NCBI GenBank assembly: GCA_024195265.1
Contig: JAJLRJ010000006.1
Coordinates: 33,292,434 to 33,356,433 of the forward strand
DNA from: Dendrophyllia cribrosa
Taxonomy: Eukaryota > Cnidaria > Anthozoa > Scleractinia > Dendrophylliidae
Reading direction: 5' to 3'
DNA: 64,000 bases
The notes beneath the pieces were generated by a model. The model was not told where the DNA came from. It did not search any database and saw only the letters and a list, made by a program, of their open reading frames with translations. Positions 22,301-32,400 of the stretch are shown one piece after another. Made by a program: the position numbers and the translations under genes. Each line of letters opens with the position of its first letter. Position 1 is the stretch's first letter.

Positions 22301-24917
22301 TAATTTTGAACTGGGACATTTTGGGGCAGTAAAGCAGTATTTTCATGGCTGCTGTTTGCAAGCACAAAAAAGCAAATTATGTGTTAAACTGGGGCAATTT
22401 GTGACAGTTTAAGTTAAGTCTAAGTGGATATCAACTTTGGCCAGAGTGACAGATTGACATATACTGTACCAAACGGAAATGCAAAACATGTAAATAATGT
22501 ACACAACTGAACCAGTTTGAGACACTTTTCCGAAATATAAGTGATCTTCACACCATGTATCCTTGAACAAGCACCAGGGAGCTCATTTCAAATTTCATCT
22601 TTTAATGCCTTTTCAACATCAATTATTAAAATTAATGTGCTTGGACGATAAATTGTAGATGTTGATTCTGTCATGCATCAATTATTTATAACATCTTTTC
22701 ACTGGGGAGGAGTTGCAGTCCTATCAGTTTTGACGACACCATGGGGGCACTTTTTTAAGGAAGAGCTGTTAGTTAAGGGTGGGTTCTTAATAATTGAGGA
22801 AATATACAGTAGTATCTGGAAATCCAGCTCCTCAGAATTTTGATGGGAAATGTAGCAGAATAATGTATTTTTTATGACAGCTAATAAAAATAACTATATA
22901 TATATATATATATATATTGAACTATAAGGCAAGGCTGTTACATAACAGGAGCTCGGAAGCCTGGGTCACCCAAGAACTGATCTGGGCACTTAATTTTTGC
23001 CTAGGGCACTTGACATTTTACAGCCTGGCTCCTATCTTCCGAACTTTGAGCAATATGGACTCTTTCAGCCTGAAAAGGCAAAACGGAGTTCATCTGTCTG
23101 CTTCCAGTTGTTTTTATTATACTTTCTTTGTATTATCCAAACTATATCTGTAAGGTACCACAAGAAATACTACACACACATCCTTATCATCTAAACTGCA
23201 CTGAAATAAATTCTTTGTTTACATGAACATGTAAATTAACACAAGTAAGGTGTGAAAACTGACACATCTGCCATCATTATTAAATTTTTGTGAAAGCTTA
23301 GATCTAAGACTAATATAATTCATGTATTTGAGATACCCGGGTGGTCATTTTACATAATTTTTGAGATTTAATTCCACAATAATATGCCTATATAAGATAG
23401 TTCTAAGTTAACAACTTACAGTGTAAAATTTATAAATTATCAACTTGTTGAGGAATAATAAAATGAATAACAATAGTATGATTTATGCGATGGGATACCC
23501 TAGCTTTATGAACACTAAAAAGCAAAACAAAAACATGTAATGACCCACAAAATTCCCTAATGACAGTTTAGACCAGGGTAAAATAATCAACAGTCAACAA
23601 GAAGTCTGCTGTTATAGGTCAGTTACGAGGTACCCATTCTACAGAAATTAAAAATTAAAAAAAGAATGAAGATTTTAACCTGGGGAGCCAACTGTAGAAA
23701 GTAAATTAAAAACCTAAAAACGGATGTATTTTTCCGCCTTATCCACTACATTAACAGTCTGAATTATCATATCTTGGCTCTCCAAATAAAATTTTCACTC
23801 TTTAATTGATTACCATACTAAGGTAAACAAAGGGGCTGACAAATATAACCACAGGGGAAACTATGAAAACCAGAGGGAAGCCATATGTAAATTAACTTCT
23901 TAGCTTCTTTGGCTAAATCTACTTACCCACTTAGCTGATGTACTCTTTCCCTGTTACATTTTAACGGTGTTAGCTCTGTTCTTAAACAGTGGAGGGCCTC
24001 TATAGGTCTATCATCTTCCAGGAATTCTAAAAACTTCTGTTCCATCAGACAAAACCTCATTTTCTTTGAAGAGCACATAGAATACAAACAATCAACAAGA
24101 TATGGTTTTGTAATAAGCTTACAAAATACTTTGGTTCAAATTTTAACCTTCAAACACTGTGATGTAACAAGTTGAAAATTGTGGGCAACAAGGTTTACTC
24201 AAGAATGCGAATTTTTAACAGGTTATTGTTCGAGTCACAACAAATCAACGCCACAAATATTCAATAGGACCACTAGTCAAAGGACTCGATAAGCTTACAT
24301 TATTATTGGAAACGAAGCTTTAGAATTTAATACTGACCGAGATGTCTTCTTTGTTCTCTACCAGGGACCTGAGCTCTTTAACGATCGCGTCCGCCTTTTA
24401 AACAGAGAAAAATCCAATGAGATAGAGTGTCATCAAGACATTTGAAGGAGGCATTATCCGCAAGAGACACCTTACGGCGAACGAATTGAAGAATCGCATA
24501 TATTGAATGCCAAACAACTAACCCTTTCCCAATCGCCGGCCATGACGCTCTCCCGAAACTTTGCGGCAGAAGGATGTTCTAGTGTACAGCCCGATTCCTG
24601 CATGAGGACATCAACTGATTTGCTGAGGGATAGAATAAAATAAACATCATTTCTATACGACACGCAACAGGAAACCAACAGGGAACAGGGAAGATGCCAA
24701 TGTAATTCGTCTTTCTTTCATTTCCACATTTCCACAACACTCACTTCAACCCTAAGCCTTGTAAATGTTGTACTATAAGCCGAACGACATCTTCGTCGTT
24801 TCTGTGAACAATTTTTCTTTTTAGATGGCTCTTGCTGTCTCCATTGGCTATGCATTCACCGTTAGAAGTACTAGTTTCGCCATCACTTCCACTAGAAGTC
24901 CGTTTCGACTTGTGCAT
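7194..24917 (-). CDS. wdr26: WD repeat-containing protein 26 (14 coding exons, C-terminal end not found)
   Basis: Known role of the family: scaffold and substrate-recruiting subunit of the CTLH (GID-like) E3 ubiquitin ligase. Exons (gene order, each with GT-AG borders and matching phase): 24917-24745, 24622-24523, 24394-24338, 24063-23927, 20446-20349, 18106-17950, 17070-17019, 14101-14018, 12514-12377, 12126-12007, 11342-11197, 10172-10094, 9274-9145, 7370-7194. They give 549 residues plus one base. Residues ~41-73 form a LisH motif ([17 protein letters not shown] then VDVLMQESG), followed by the CTLH region (exons 2-5), a conserved linker ([16 protein letters not shown]), and WD40 repeats from ~residue 245 ([62 protein letters not shown]). 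Human WDR26 has a longer low-complexity N-terminus and a short acidic tail after the last WD repeat; the matching tail exon was not located. Start is the first ATG in frame; the frame stays open upstream without an ATG to 25046, so an upstream exon is possible. Confidence 0.95.
7927..8525. repeat. TIR-like element with a 16-bp tandem array
   Basis: GGGTTCACAC near 7931 and TGATGTGAACAC near 8515 are candidate ends; GAAACATGTTT recurs through the interior. About 8387-8507 is a tandem array of the 16-mer AACATGTTTACTCTAA, eight copies with single-base variants. Intronic to wdr26 (between exons 13 and 14). Confidence 0.6.
8537..8655. mobile_element. 119-bp MITE
   Basis: Ends are inverted: GGGCCGAGTTGTTCGAAGG at left and its near-complement ending AACAACTCGGCCC at right, with inner GATTAGCGCTAATCC/GCTAATCAGG pairs. 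In wdr26 intron 13. Confidence 0.8.
8850..8935. repeat. small inverted repeat with GCGCGCAACG motifs
   Basis: TGCGCGCAACGTCGCA and TGCGCGCAACGTTGCA occur 60 bases apart with AGTAGAATCGAGTTCTAC-like symmetry between. A related TTGCAACG-rich element appears at about 36424-36575 in dlst. Confidence 0.5.
9145..9274 (-). CDS. wdr26: wdr26 exon 13
   Basis: Encodes [18 protein letters not shown] and [20 protein letters not shown]. Acceptor TTTCTTCAG, donor GTCAGT, one base of an Asp codon carried over. Confidence 0.95.
10094..10172 (-). CDS. wdr26: wdr26 exon 12
   Basis: Encodes [20 protein letters not shown] and LNVASQ. Acceptor TTTTTACAG, donor GTGAGG. A 202-bp palindromic MITE lies about 180 bases upstream in the preceding intron. 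Confidence 0.95.
10354..10555. mobile_element. 202-bp palindromic MITE with 9-bp target duplication (Mutator-like)
   Basis: TCACTTAAG flanks both sides exactly (10345-10353, 10556-10564). The ends are TAGCCTGTTCC and its complement, and the whole element folds back (GCGAAGAAAAGCGAGCGAAA at left against its complement at right). A 9-bp duplication is characteristic of MULE/Mutator-type elements. Lies in wdr26 intron 11. Confidence 0.85.
11002..11035 (+). other. G-quadruplex-prone tract
   Basis: Five runs of four or more G separated by single T bases (GGGGGGTGGGGTGGGGTGGGG) on the plus strand, i.e. the template strand of wdr26. Structure is inferred from the pattern only. Confidence 0.5.
11197..11342 (-). 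CDS. wdr26: wdr26 exon 11
   Basis: Encodes [20 protein letters not shown] and [20 protein letters not shown]. Acceptor TTTTCATAG, donor GTAAGT, phase 2 out. Confidence 0.95.
12007..12126 (-). CDS. wdr26: wdr26 exon 10
   Basis: Begins [20 protein letters not shown] and ends KRGQFYQC. The acceptor is the AG at 12128-12127, which keeps the TGEL motif; the AG four bases further on would lose it. Donor GTAAGT. Confidence 0.9.
12377..12514 (-). CDS. wdr26: wdr26 exon 9
   Basis: Encodes [20 protein letters not shown] and [15 protein letters not shown], second WD repeat. Acceptor TTGCACAG, donor GTATTT, phase 0. Confidence 0.95.
13059..13549. mobile_element. ~490-bp TIR element containing a tRNA-like stretch
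   Basis: The ends AACCCGTGAATA and TATTCACGGGTT are inverted copies. The left part (CTCGCTCCTTCCATCAGCTG) matches, inverted, 36837-36850 in dlst, so the family is dispersed. Around 13390-13475 a degenerate tRNA-like order is visible (TAGTAGATAAGGGC, then GAGTGCAAGTCACGC), suggesting a SINE origin. Lies in wdr26 intron 8. Confidence 0.55.
13585..13712. repeat. dispersed repeat (second copy 28640-28755)
   Basis: Shares TGTCCTTTCAAACCTCCATT, GCCATTTTGG and GACACAAC..TTAGCATA blocks with 28640-28755 in dlst intron 2. Nature unknown. Confidence 0.55.
14018..14101 (-). CDS. wdr26: wdr26 exon 8
   Basis: Encodes [20 protein letters not shown] then KVFIWDVS, a full first WD blade. Acceptor TCATGTAG, donor GTAAGC, phase 0 on both sides. 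Confidence 0.95.
14422..16563. mobile_element. TTAA-bounded TIR element (piggyBac-like) holding a second element
   Basis: TTAA lies on both sides (14418-14421, 16564-16567). The left end CCCTTTCATTCC matches the complement of the right end GGAGTGAAAGGG. TTAA duplications and CCCT-type ends are the piggyBac signature. Most of the body is the nested element 14487-16140. No transposase frame. In wdr26 intron 7. Confidence 0.7.
14487..16140. mobile_element. nested TIR element with GAGACG palindromes
   Basis: Terminal inverted repeats TACAGTACCGCTCA(C/T)GGGAAACTTACCAC at both ends. Just inside are arrays of CGCGAGACGCGTCTCG (left, three units) and CTCGAGACGCGTCTCG-type units (right). Parts of the body (ACAAATTTAGCCCTTTTAAG, then AGGGTAATTTGAAACCT) are similar to 61825-61905 in the large insertion near the window end, so the families are related. 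No clean target duplication. Confidence 0.7.
16595..16756. mobile_element. 162-bp perfect-arm hairpin MITE
   Basis: TAGACAATATTTGTATTCTC at left and its complement at right; arms of about 65 bases meet around ATATCATTAAAAATATTTGC. wdr26 intron 7. Confidence 0.85.
17019..17070 (-). CDS. wdr26: wdr26 exon 7 (52 bp)
   Basis: Encodes [17 protein letters not shown], start of the WD40 region. Acceptor CTACTGTAG, donor GTAAAA. Phase fits the split Arg codon left by exon 6. Confidence 0.95.
17950..18106 (-). CDS. wdr26: wdr26 exon 6
   Basis: Encodes [20 protein letters not shown] then [15 protein letters not shown] and LLSDHLCSR. Acceptor TTTCTTTCAG, donor GTATGG. This is the conserved linker between CTLH and the propeller. 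Confidence 0.95.
18633..19891. mobile_element. 1.26-kb non-autonomous hAT-like element
   Basis: Ends CAGGGCTCGAC and GTCGAGCCCTG; flanking octamers AATCATCA and CATCATCA agree at 7 of 8 positions, as expected of hAT 8-bp duplications. Inside, TGGCCACTAAG/CTTAGTGGCCAG repeats the inverted symmetry. At about 19541-19620 it carries a piece resembling the end of the element at 60258 (ATGGCCGTTTTTATGCTAGA). No transposase seen. In wdr26 intron 5. Confidence 0.75.
20349..20446 (-). CDS. wdr26: wdr26 exon 5
   Basis: Encodes [20 protein letters not shown] and [12 protein letters not shown], matching the AEWEGKG..SRSKLLDKLQ block of vertebrate WDR26. Acceptor CCAG, donor GTGAGT. Confidence 0.95.
20770..20878. 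repeat. inverted repeat
   Basis: TGAACATGTATAGTACTCTT and its complement flank an AT-rich centre (TTTATATTATTTAATAATAT). In wdr26 intron 4. Confidence 0.65.
21110..22003. mobile_element. 894-bp hAT-like non-autonomous element
   Basis: Ends CAGGGCTTCTGATA and TATCAGAAGCCCTG are inverted. ATAATA lies directly outside each end. The interior repeats AATTATGCGAT/ATTATGC motifs in both orientations. In wdr26 intron 4; no coding capacity recognised. Confidence 0.7.
22896..22918. repeat. (TA)n microsatellite
   Basis: Eleven or so uninterrupted TA units. Confidence 0.9.
22919..23926. other. wdr26 intron 4, remainder
   Basis: A+T-rich intronic sequence with no further exon or clear repeat border that I can support. 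Confidence 0.4.
23927..24063 (-). CDS. wdr26: wdr26 exon 4
   Basis: Encodes [33 protein letters not shown] and RERVHQLSG, the CTLH/CRA core. Donor GTAAGT after two bases of a Gly codon. Confidence 0.95.
24338..24394 (-). CDS. wdr26: wdr26 exon 3 (57 bp)
   Basis: In-phase mini-exon encoding [19 protein letters not shown]. Acceptor TTTAAAAG is weak in pyrimidines; donor GTCAGT. It corresponds to the CTLH helix region before the conserved [14 protein letters not shown] block. Confidence 0.85.
24523..24622 (-). CDS. wdr26: wdr26 exon 2
   Basis: Completes the LisH motif and starts [23 protein letters not shown], ending MAGDWER. Acceptor TCCCTCAG, donor GTTAGT. The peptide aligns residue for residue with vertebrate WDR26 as I know it. 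Confidence 0.95.
24745..24917 (-). CDS. wdr26: wdr26 coding exon 1
   Basis: Encodes a Ser/Thr-rich, Lys-rich N-terminus and the first half of LisH ([17 protein letters not shown]). Donor GTGAGT at 24744-24739; leaves two bases of an Asn codon that the next exon completes. Confidence 0.85.
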
Positions 24918-26345
24918 ATCGGACTCAAGGTCCAAGGAAAGGCGCGCCCTTTTTTGCGGTGGTGGAGACAGTCCACCTTTCTGTTCGTCGTCAGACGAGG
25001 CCAGGGTAGCTGAAGACCACGGAGATAGCCAGTTTTGATCAAATTCTCAGTAGAAGAAGAGACCCAACGACAGGAAAGCAGAACAACAAGACAAAGACAA
25101 CTAAAGCTCTATGCCTTCATATTGTGAACTGACGTCATCGAAGTCAATAACACGAGGACTGGGTTCTAATAATAACATTTGCCAAATTAGGAGTACAGCA
25201 ATATCATGTATCACAAAGGTCGTTGCTATGGCAACCATTGTTTTCTTTTGTTTCACCAGAACAAATGACGGGGTTTTTAAACAAATATACATTCAAACCC
25301 GCATGGAGACAGCATGCCCATTGTTTAATTCCTTGATTCCTTCCAAAACTAAATATAAAGACAGACAAGATTGGTATTCAAGTCTTTTCATGATCACATA
25401 CGTTTCATATTCCAGGCCTTTTGTGGACAGTATTAAAATTTTAAGTTACAGGGCTTGATCAGTCAATGCTGAGACTGGAATCACAGAAAGGAGCAGAAAG
25501 ACTGATCATATTGAAAGAAAAGGGCATCCTGATATGTTAGTTGCTTACTCCGTGTAGTTACTGATTCAAAGTTCATTCTTGCCAATCCTGAATTTGAATT
25601 CTGTTTTGACAATTGCTAGCGGTTTTTGGACGGCGGGGAAAGCGCTGGCGCCTAACAAAAGGCCTTTTTTGCATCAGACAGGAATACCGTTATTAATAAC
25701 CTTTTTTTAAGAACAGAAAATTGAGTGGCCTGATTTCAGTGTATGGCGAAGATTAATTTAGATATTTTTTCCTTTCAATAAAGAACATAAGAGGAAGAAC
25801 AGCCTACCAAAACAACTAATAATGGAAAATGTTAATATAGAAAAGTGCCGAAAATTTGAATGTTTTCAGACGTTTCGGGCTTGGCCCTTCTTCAGTGAAA
25901 TGTCAATTTTAAACGGTTGACGGTTCTGTTCTTGTATAACACGCCGCAGTGCGCGCGCCTTAAATAAACCGGAAGTCAGTATTAAGGCCGCGCGGCTGAC
26001 TCGTACCAAGCTTGAAAATTAGCCGCATCTCATGTCTCTTTCCATGGATCATAAAACGTTTTATGATCCATGCTCTTTCTTTGCTTGCTTGCGCCGCAGA
26101 GCTTCACGCCACGCACTTCAGCGTCATGCAGAGAGTGGCCGTAACTACCTGTCTCATCACTCGCCAGGGGCCGCTTGGGGCGTCTGTATTCGTAGAATAT
26201 AATAGGGAAAAAATAGAAGACAAATTAAAGGAAAATTAAAAAGCGAGAATGAAATTGTGGAAATGAAAAAGAAAAATGAAATTTCCCATTCAATCGAGGT
26301 TAGTCGTACCCAGTTTTAGCGCGGTACAAAGTTTGGCCATCCAAT
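24918..26345. promoter_or_regulatory. gap between divergent wdr26 and dlst starts
   Basis: The two genes are head to head, 1,428 bases apart ATG to ATG. On the wdr26 side a coding-like frame without ATG stays open to 25046. No TATA box or CpG-rich core stands out. The central part includes a retroelement-derived motif (25864-25900). Promoter location is inferred from gene order only. Confidence 0.4.
25864..25900 (-). ncRNA. hammerhead-ribozyme-like motif
   Basis: On the minus strand: TTTCA, core CTGAAGA, a 4-bp stem II (GGGC-CAA-GCCC), core GAAAC, GTC, then TGAAA, which pairs with the first TTTCA as a 5-bp stem I. The ACGT at the stem III position is self-complementary, the arrangement known for minimal hammerheads of Penelope-like retroelements that act as dimers. 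One extra A lies between CTGAAGA and stem II. No reverse transcriptase of that class is nearby, so this is probably a relic. Confidence 0.55.
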
Positions 26346-26426
26346 ATGGCTTCCATGAACTACCGACATGTCGGGCGGTTATTCAATCGTCTACAGCTCT
26401 GTAGAACTTATAGTAGAAGTCTTTCT
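26346..26426 (+). CDS. dlst: dlst exon 1
   Basis: ATG at 26346; encodes the Arg-rich presequence ([20 protein letters not shown]...). Donor GTAAGT. The start is the first ATG in frame and gives a good targeting peptide; a second Met at residue 4 is an alternative. Confidence 0.85.
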
Positions 26427-29400
26427 GTAAGTACGATCTTTAGCCTTCCGAGGAACGTTTTGTTAATTTTCTAATATTCCTTGTTCTTCCCCAAAGCGGC
26501 AGTTTATTCATTATGGAATTCGATCCAGTGCAAGCAACTCGCAAAATGCAGGTCAGTACTGTATAGACTACTCTCCAATATTAAACGCCGCCGGTTTACC
26601 GGTATATTAGTTTGTCACTGCTTAGCTTTAAGCAATCTTCTTTTGTTTCTTCAAGCAGCAAATCAAGTAGCAGGAACCCTATGGGGTACAAGTCACAGCA
26701 ACCGAATGTAAGTGTTGAAATGATGAAGCATACAAAACACAAACATGATATGAGGTTATACTGGTTAATTGGGTTATAACTGTTTAACCTGGGCGTTTTT
26801 GGAGTTCCTGAGCCTGGGGCCTTCGTAACTTCTGGAGCATTAAAGCTATGACAATGTAACTTGGAGGGTATATGGTACATCTGACACTGTTTCCTTCGCG
26901 GTCTGCGAAATGGGACAATGACATAATATCACATGGCAATTACATAATTCGTTCTGCACAGCCACCATCTTGGATTTTTTTAGATTCCTCTAAAACCTTA
27001 GAAAACCATCCAAAATGACTCAAAAGTAATCAAAAACAAAAGAGCTAAAATGGCATAAATGTAAAAATTATGTTTACAAACCTAATTTTTTTAATTAAAG
27101 GGTAAAAAAAATCTAATTTTTTAAAAAAATATATGGCAATCAACGTGAACAATGAAATGTCATACAAAATTGTTGCCAGATAAACTTTAACCCTTTCGCA
27201 GCCACAGGTGACTATAGTTGCCTTATGTTATTTGGCCATGGAGAGAATGAGATTTGAGCAAGCTTGGCCTGGAAAGTCACAAAGTTAGGTGACGTTTGCT
27301 TACAAATTACAAAAGTTTTGAATGTTGAACATCCCCCCCCCCCCCCAATCCCAGGCTAACTAGGGTTAAGCTTGTGGCAATTTTCAATAAAACATGAACA
27401 CAGAAGTTCAAGACTCAAACCGTGGCCACATTTTTCACTGCCATCAATTATTTTAGTCGGTAGGGTTGCAGCTCTTAGAAACTTCTATTTTCATTGGCCT
27501 GGTAAAACACAGCTGCTATTGTTTTTAGGGTTAGGGTCCATTGTTGTGTTGTTTGCCCTATTGTTCTCTCGAAGGGTTGCAAACCAATGGTGTGAGACCT
27601 TACAAGAGCTGCAACATCGCCCATTTTAGTGGATCTTTTGCTTGTAGGAAACAAAAAAGTCAGTCCAATGAGGTCAGAGGTCAAGGTGCATTCCATACAG
27701 GTTACACCAAATATCGCTGACATGAATCTGCACCTTTAGTATAATTCCGTCAGATATTGACATACCTGCAGTATGGGTTTAACATGGAATGCACTTTAGG
27801 TCAGACCTCATGTTGTTTTCTGGTTGGTGGACTGCAATTCATTGTCAGAAACACGATCACAGCTACATGTGTAGATTCTGAAAATCAGAGTCTGCAAGTA
27901 CTGCAATACACAGGTGCCGCAATATAAGTCACAATACATTGTAGTAAATGACAAGTTATTGACCAACTGTTATTTTGTTTAGTGTTCAAGACTGTACATC
28001 TGTACAGCTGATATCATGTGTACACATCATGTAAATAAACAAATAAGTTGTCTTGACTCATCACAATGCATGTAATTCTATTTCGTTGAAACCCTCTTCT
28101 TCCAATAAGTCCCCTTTCTCTGATAGGTCCGAACTCAAATTACAATACAACATGTATGTAAGTACCATGAGTCACAATAAGTCACAATTTATTGACCTTT
28201 CAAAGTATACCCCTCCTCCCACCCACTGTCCTCTACAAAGATAACTGATTAATAAATAAAATCAGCAAAACTCTTAAAACTGCCAAATTATTAAATAAAC
28301 TTCCCTCAAATATTTCATACCATATATTTTTCCTTTTGGTAGAATTTTCAGCTTGCCCATGTTGAACACACTTTGCGAATTCCAATTTGTACAATTTCGT
28401 ATATGAAAGTGTCTTGTAATGTCTTAAATAAATGCTGTGTTAAGCTGTTTAAATACAACATGTACTTTTAAAACCAATAAGTCAGTTAATTGTTACACAA
28501 TAATATATTGCATGTTACCAGGTTGCCTGGCTGCAAAGATGAGAAATATCTCCACACATCTTCTTTTCTGTGTAAGTATTTGCAGGTCTTTCATGTTAGA
28601 TGTAGCATGCTTGTCAGAACCCAGTGCTGGAAATACAGTTACTTAAAGACATGCGTCCTTTCAAACCTCCATTCTGATCGCACATTTTACACAGTTTGGT
28701 CAGATATCTGCCATTTTGGTCCCTGTGACACAATCAGTTAGCATATATGTTGTGCCATAAGAAGTTTGCAGGCTCGGTTTGCATGGACTAATATTTTTGG
28801 CTTATTTTTGGCTATCTAAGAGGGTCTTTTGGTGTTAAGTACTTGACATTTCACCCTCATTGACATTTTTAAGGATGTACCAGTAATGAACAATATCATT
28901 TAATAAAACCTTTGAGGACGGTTCATTATTTATGGGAATGACAGGGTCAGTAAAAAAGTGACCAGGCCATAGAAATTTTTTGCTTCATAGAGACTATTTT
29001 TTTTTTGGCCAAAATGATTGGGGTTTGAAAATATCTTAAAATATCTTACTTATAATATAATTATAACAATAAACCAGTTAGCTTACTTCAAAATAATACT
29101 GAGAAATGAACATGTACTGACTTGCATGTTTCCTATGCGATGAATTCATTATATAAAGCCCTGATCAAAAATGTTCCAGCTGTTAAAACTACTTTGTGAA
29201 ATCCATGCTCTTTTATATATAAGCCTGACAAATCTACCACGTTCATTGATTGTATTATCTATTATAAAAAGTTGTCTTTATAATAGGATTTTTACATAAA
29301 AATGAAGCATATCAGTACACTGGAAGTTAAGCTGTTTCCCTGCAATCATTCAATGAAATAAAATCTCAGAAAGCCTGTCCAGCTTCAGCCACACTAAAAA

Positions 29401-32400
29401 TGGATTGTCAAATAAATCATACAATCGCTGAACAATAATGGTATTATTTTAAGTTAGCTTTTTATTGATGTAAATACCATGTTTTTACTTTTTAACCTTT
29501 TTAAATGTAATTATTTAAAATTTATTTTATTTATTTATTTAATTTTAAGCAACCATTAAAAATTTAATATGTTTTAGGGCTAGCTTAAGTGGGCATGTGA
29601 AGCACACTTAATCATTATCATGTAAAGTAGCACTATATAAATTTTCAAAATTATTATTTTTAAATTATTATTATAATAATATATATCTTATTGACCAAGC
29701 ACTAGGGCCGCACTGGGAGATTATTGGCCCGAGGTCTTGACAGTACGGACCGAGCGCAGCGAGGTCCGTACAGAAAAGACAGAGGCTGATATTCTCCCAG
29801 TACGGTCCCCGAGCAAGCTTGGATAATACGAGATTTATTACACGACTGCTGCCAGCGGGAAGATCGCGGGGGATCATGCAGGACAATGCCTTGTCTAATA
29901 CTTAGAGAATATTGGACCGGCAATCGAGCATTCTGATTGGTTGATTTTAGTTTTTGGCCCTCTGACTGTCTTAGTCGTGTAATAATATAAGTTATTGTTA
30001 GTAACAGTTGCTTTGTTTTCATACTCTAGCTTCTGAGGACTACATCATAGTAAATACTCCACCATTTGCGGAGTCAGTAACAGAAGGAGATGTTAGATGG
30101 GATAAAGGTAAGTGGCGTTAGATTACTGTTGTGTATCTTGGCTTTTAGTATCGTTGTCTGCTGTTATACAATACATTACATTTTCATTGAATTTAAAGGG
30201 GCAGTATCACGAGGTTCCACGCGCGGCACTGTTCACTGTTCTTGCACCGGAATTTTGGACATATCACTATTAAGTGGCAGTCCCGCTAAAAGCGGTCCGC
30301 TCGATTTCGCGACCAAAAATAGTTTCCCTTTATTTTTTGCTGGTGAAAAGGCTTTGGTACACATGTATGAAATACACAATTCTTTTTTTCAAATTCTTTA
30401 TTTTCGTCCAGTTACAGGCAAAAAACGAATTCAGGCCCCCTCGGCCTTTTCGCCGTTGATCGGAAGACTAAAATTGATGGTTTTTTAGAGGCGCTCTACG
30501 TAGAAACAAATGCAGTTGAAGACATTTTCTTTAGTTCATGTTTCTAAGCTAAACTTGAGTAGTTCACAGGCAAAGTGTAAAAAATTTCAATAAAATGTTA
30601 AGCAAGCTGAGGCAACTTAAAGACAACCCACTCTGAAGCCTATATTCAGACACTGAAAATGGGGCAAGAACGAGGGAAAATTTCTCAAACGTTGCGGCCT
30701 AAACTTGGTTTCAAAACCACGTCACAGTAAAGTTCTTACCTTATTTTATCGAGTTATAAGCTCAAACGTGTGGGTATCTCCCGGGATCGCAAGCGAGAAG
30801 AGATTATAATCAGCCATTGACAGCGTGTTTACATAATTATCGGTCGTGCCAAAGGTCACTTGCATTACTCTTCGGCTCTTCCAAAATGTTTCTATCGAGG
30901 CTTGAATTCGATTGTAGTTCTCCAAGATAAATGTCGACAACTTCTTTAATACTTCTGCGTCAGAATTAGATCGAGAACAGATGTAAAAGTTGCAATAAGT
31001 TGAATAATCTTCATGGCGGCGACACCGGGCTCGATCGACAAAGCAAACAACGAAGCTTTTAGCATGTTTCGGAGAAATCTTCATCAAAATCAGTACTTGA
31101 TCCAAATTCTCTGCTCCACTAACGAGTATTAAAGGTTTTCAAAGTCCCTACAAGTCACAGTTTACTCTTATCCACGATTTTATACTGTTGAAATTCACCC
31201 GTGGTAAAAACTAAACTTGACCATGGTATGCAAATACTGTAGATATAATTTGAAAAAAAAAATCGACGACAACCAGAAATTTCACTGCGATACATGAACT
31301 ACTCACCGGTGAGAGGTTGAAATATATGAATAACTCGAGTTTCACATTCGTTTTTAAGGGTTTCTCGCCAAGCGACCGCAGAAAGTTTTCTTAGCTTGAA
31401 AATGTGTAGATCCGTTACATCGCGCGGCCAACTCTTTGTCACGCGACCTTGATAACATTGTGTGACAAGTTATGACAAGACACGTGCTCGAAGACCTTGT
31501 AACGAATCTACACATTTTCAAGCGGAAAACCTTTTTGCTGTCGCTTGGCGAGTAGCCCTTAAAAACGAATCTTAAACTCAAGTTATTCATATACTTCAAC
31601 CTCTCACCGGTGAGTATTTCACGTATCGCAGTGAAACTTCTGGTTCTCGTTAATTTTTTTCAAAGTATACGATATTGCATGCCACGGTCAAGTTTATGTT
31701 CCCGCCACGGGTGAATTTCAACAGTATAAAATCGTGGATCAGAATAAACTTTGACTTTCTTTTTATTGTAGGGACGTGGAAAACCTTTAATACTCGTTAC
31801 TGGAGCAGAGAATTTGGATCAAGTACTGATTTTAATGAAGATTTTTCCGAAACATGCTAAAAGGCCTCGTTGTTTTCTTTGTCGAGCCCTGACCGTGTCG
31901 CCGCCATGAAGATTATTCAACTTATTGCAACTTTTACATCTGTTCTCGATCTAATTCTGACGCAGAAGTATTAAAGAAGTTGTCGACATTTATCTTAGAG
32001 AACTACAATCGAATTCAAGCCTCAATAGAAACATTTTGGATGAGCCGAAGAGTAATGCAAGTGACCTTTGGCACGACCGATAATTATGTAAACACGCTGT
32101 CAATGGCTGATTATAATCTCTTTTTCGCTTGCGATCCCGGGAGATACCCACACGTTTGAGCTTATAACTCGATAAAATAAGGTAAGAACTTTACTGTGAC
32201 GTGGTTTTGAAACCAAGTTTAGGCCGCAACGTTTGAGAAATTTTCCCTCGTTCTTGCCCCATTTTCAGTGTCTGAATATAGGCTTCAGAGTGGGTTGTCT
32301 TTAAGTTGCCTCAGCTTGCTTAACATTTTATTGATTTTTTTTACACTTTGCCTGTGAACTACTCAAGTTTAGCTTAGAAACATGACCTAAACAAAATGTC

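Noticed and set aside
26656..26707. Possible extra dlst exon (TTCTTCAAG acceptor, GTAAGT donor)
   Set aside because: It would leave two bases, whereas exon 3 needs one incoming base; exon 2 joins exon 3 directly in phase (split Ala codon). Including it creates a stop at the start of exon 3.
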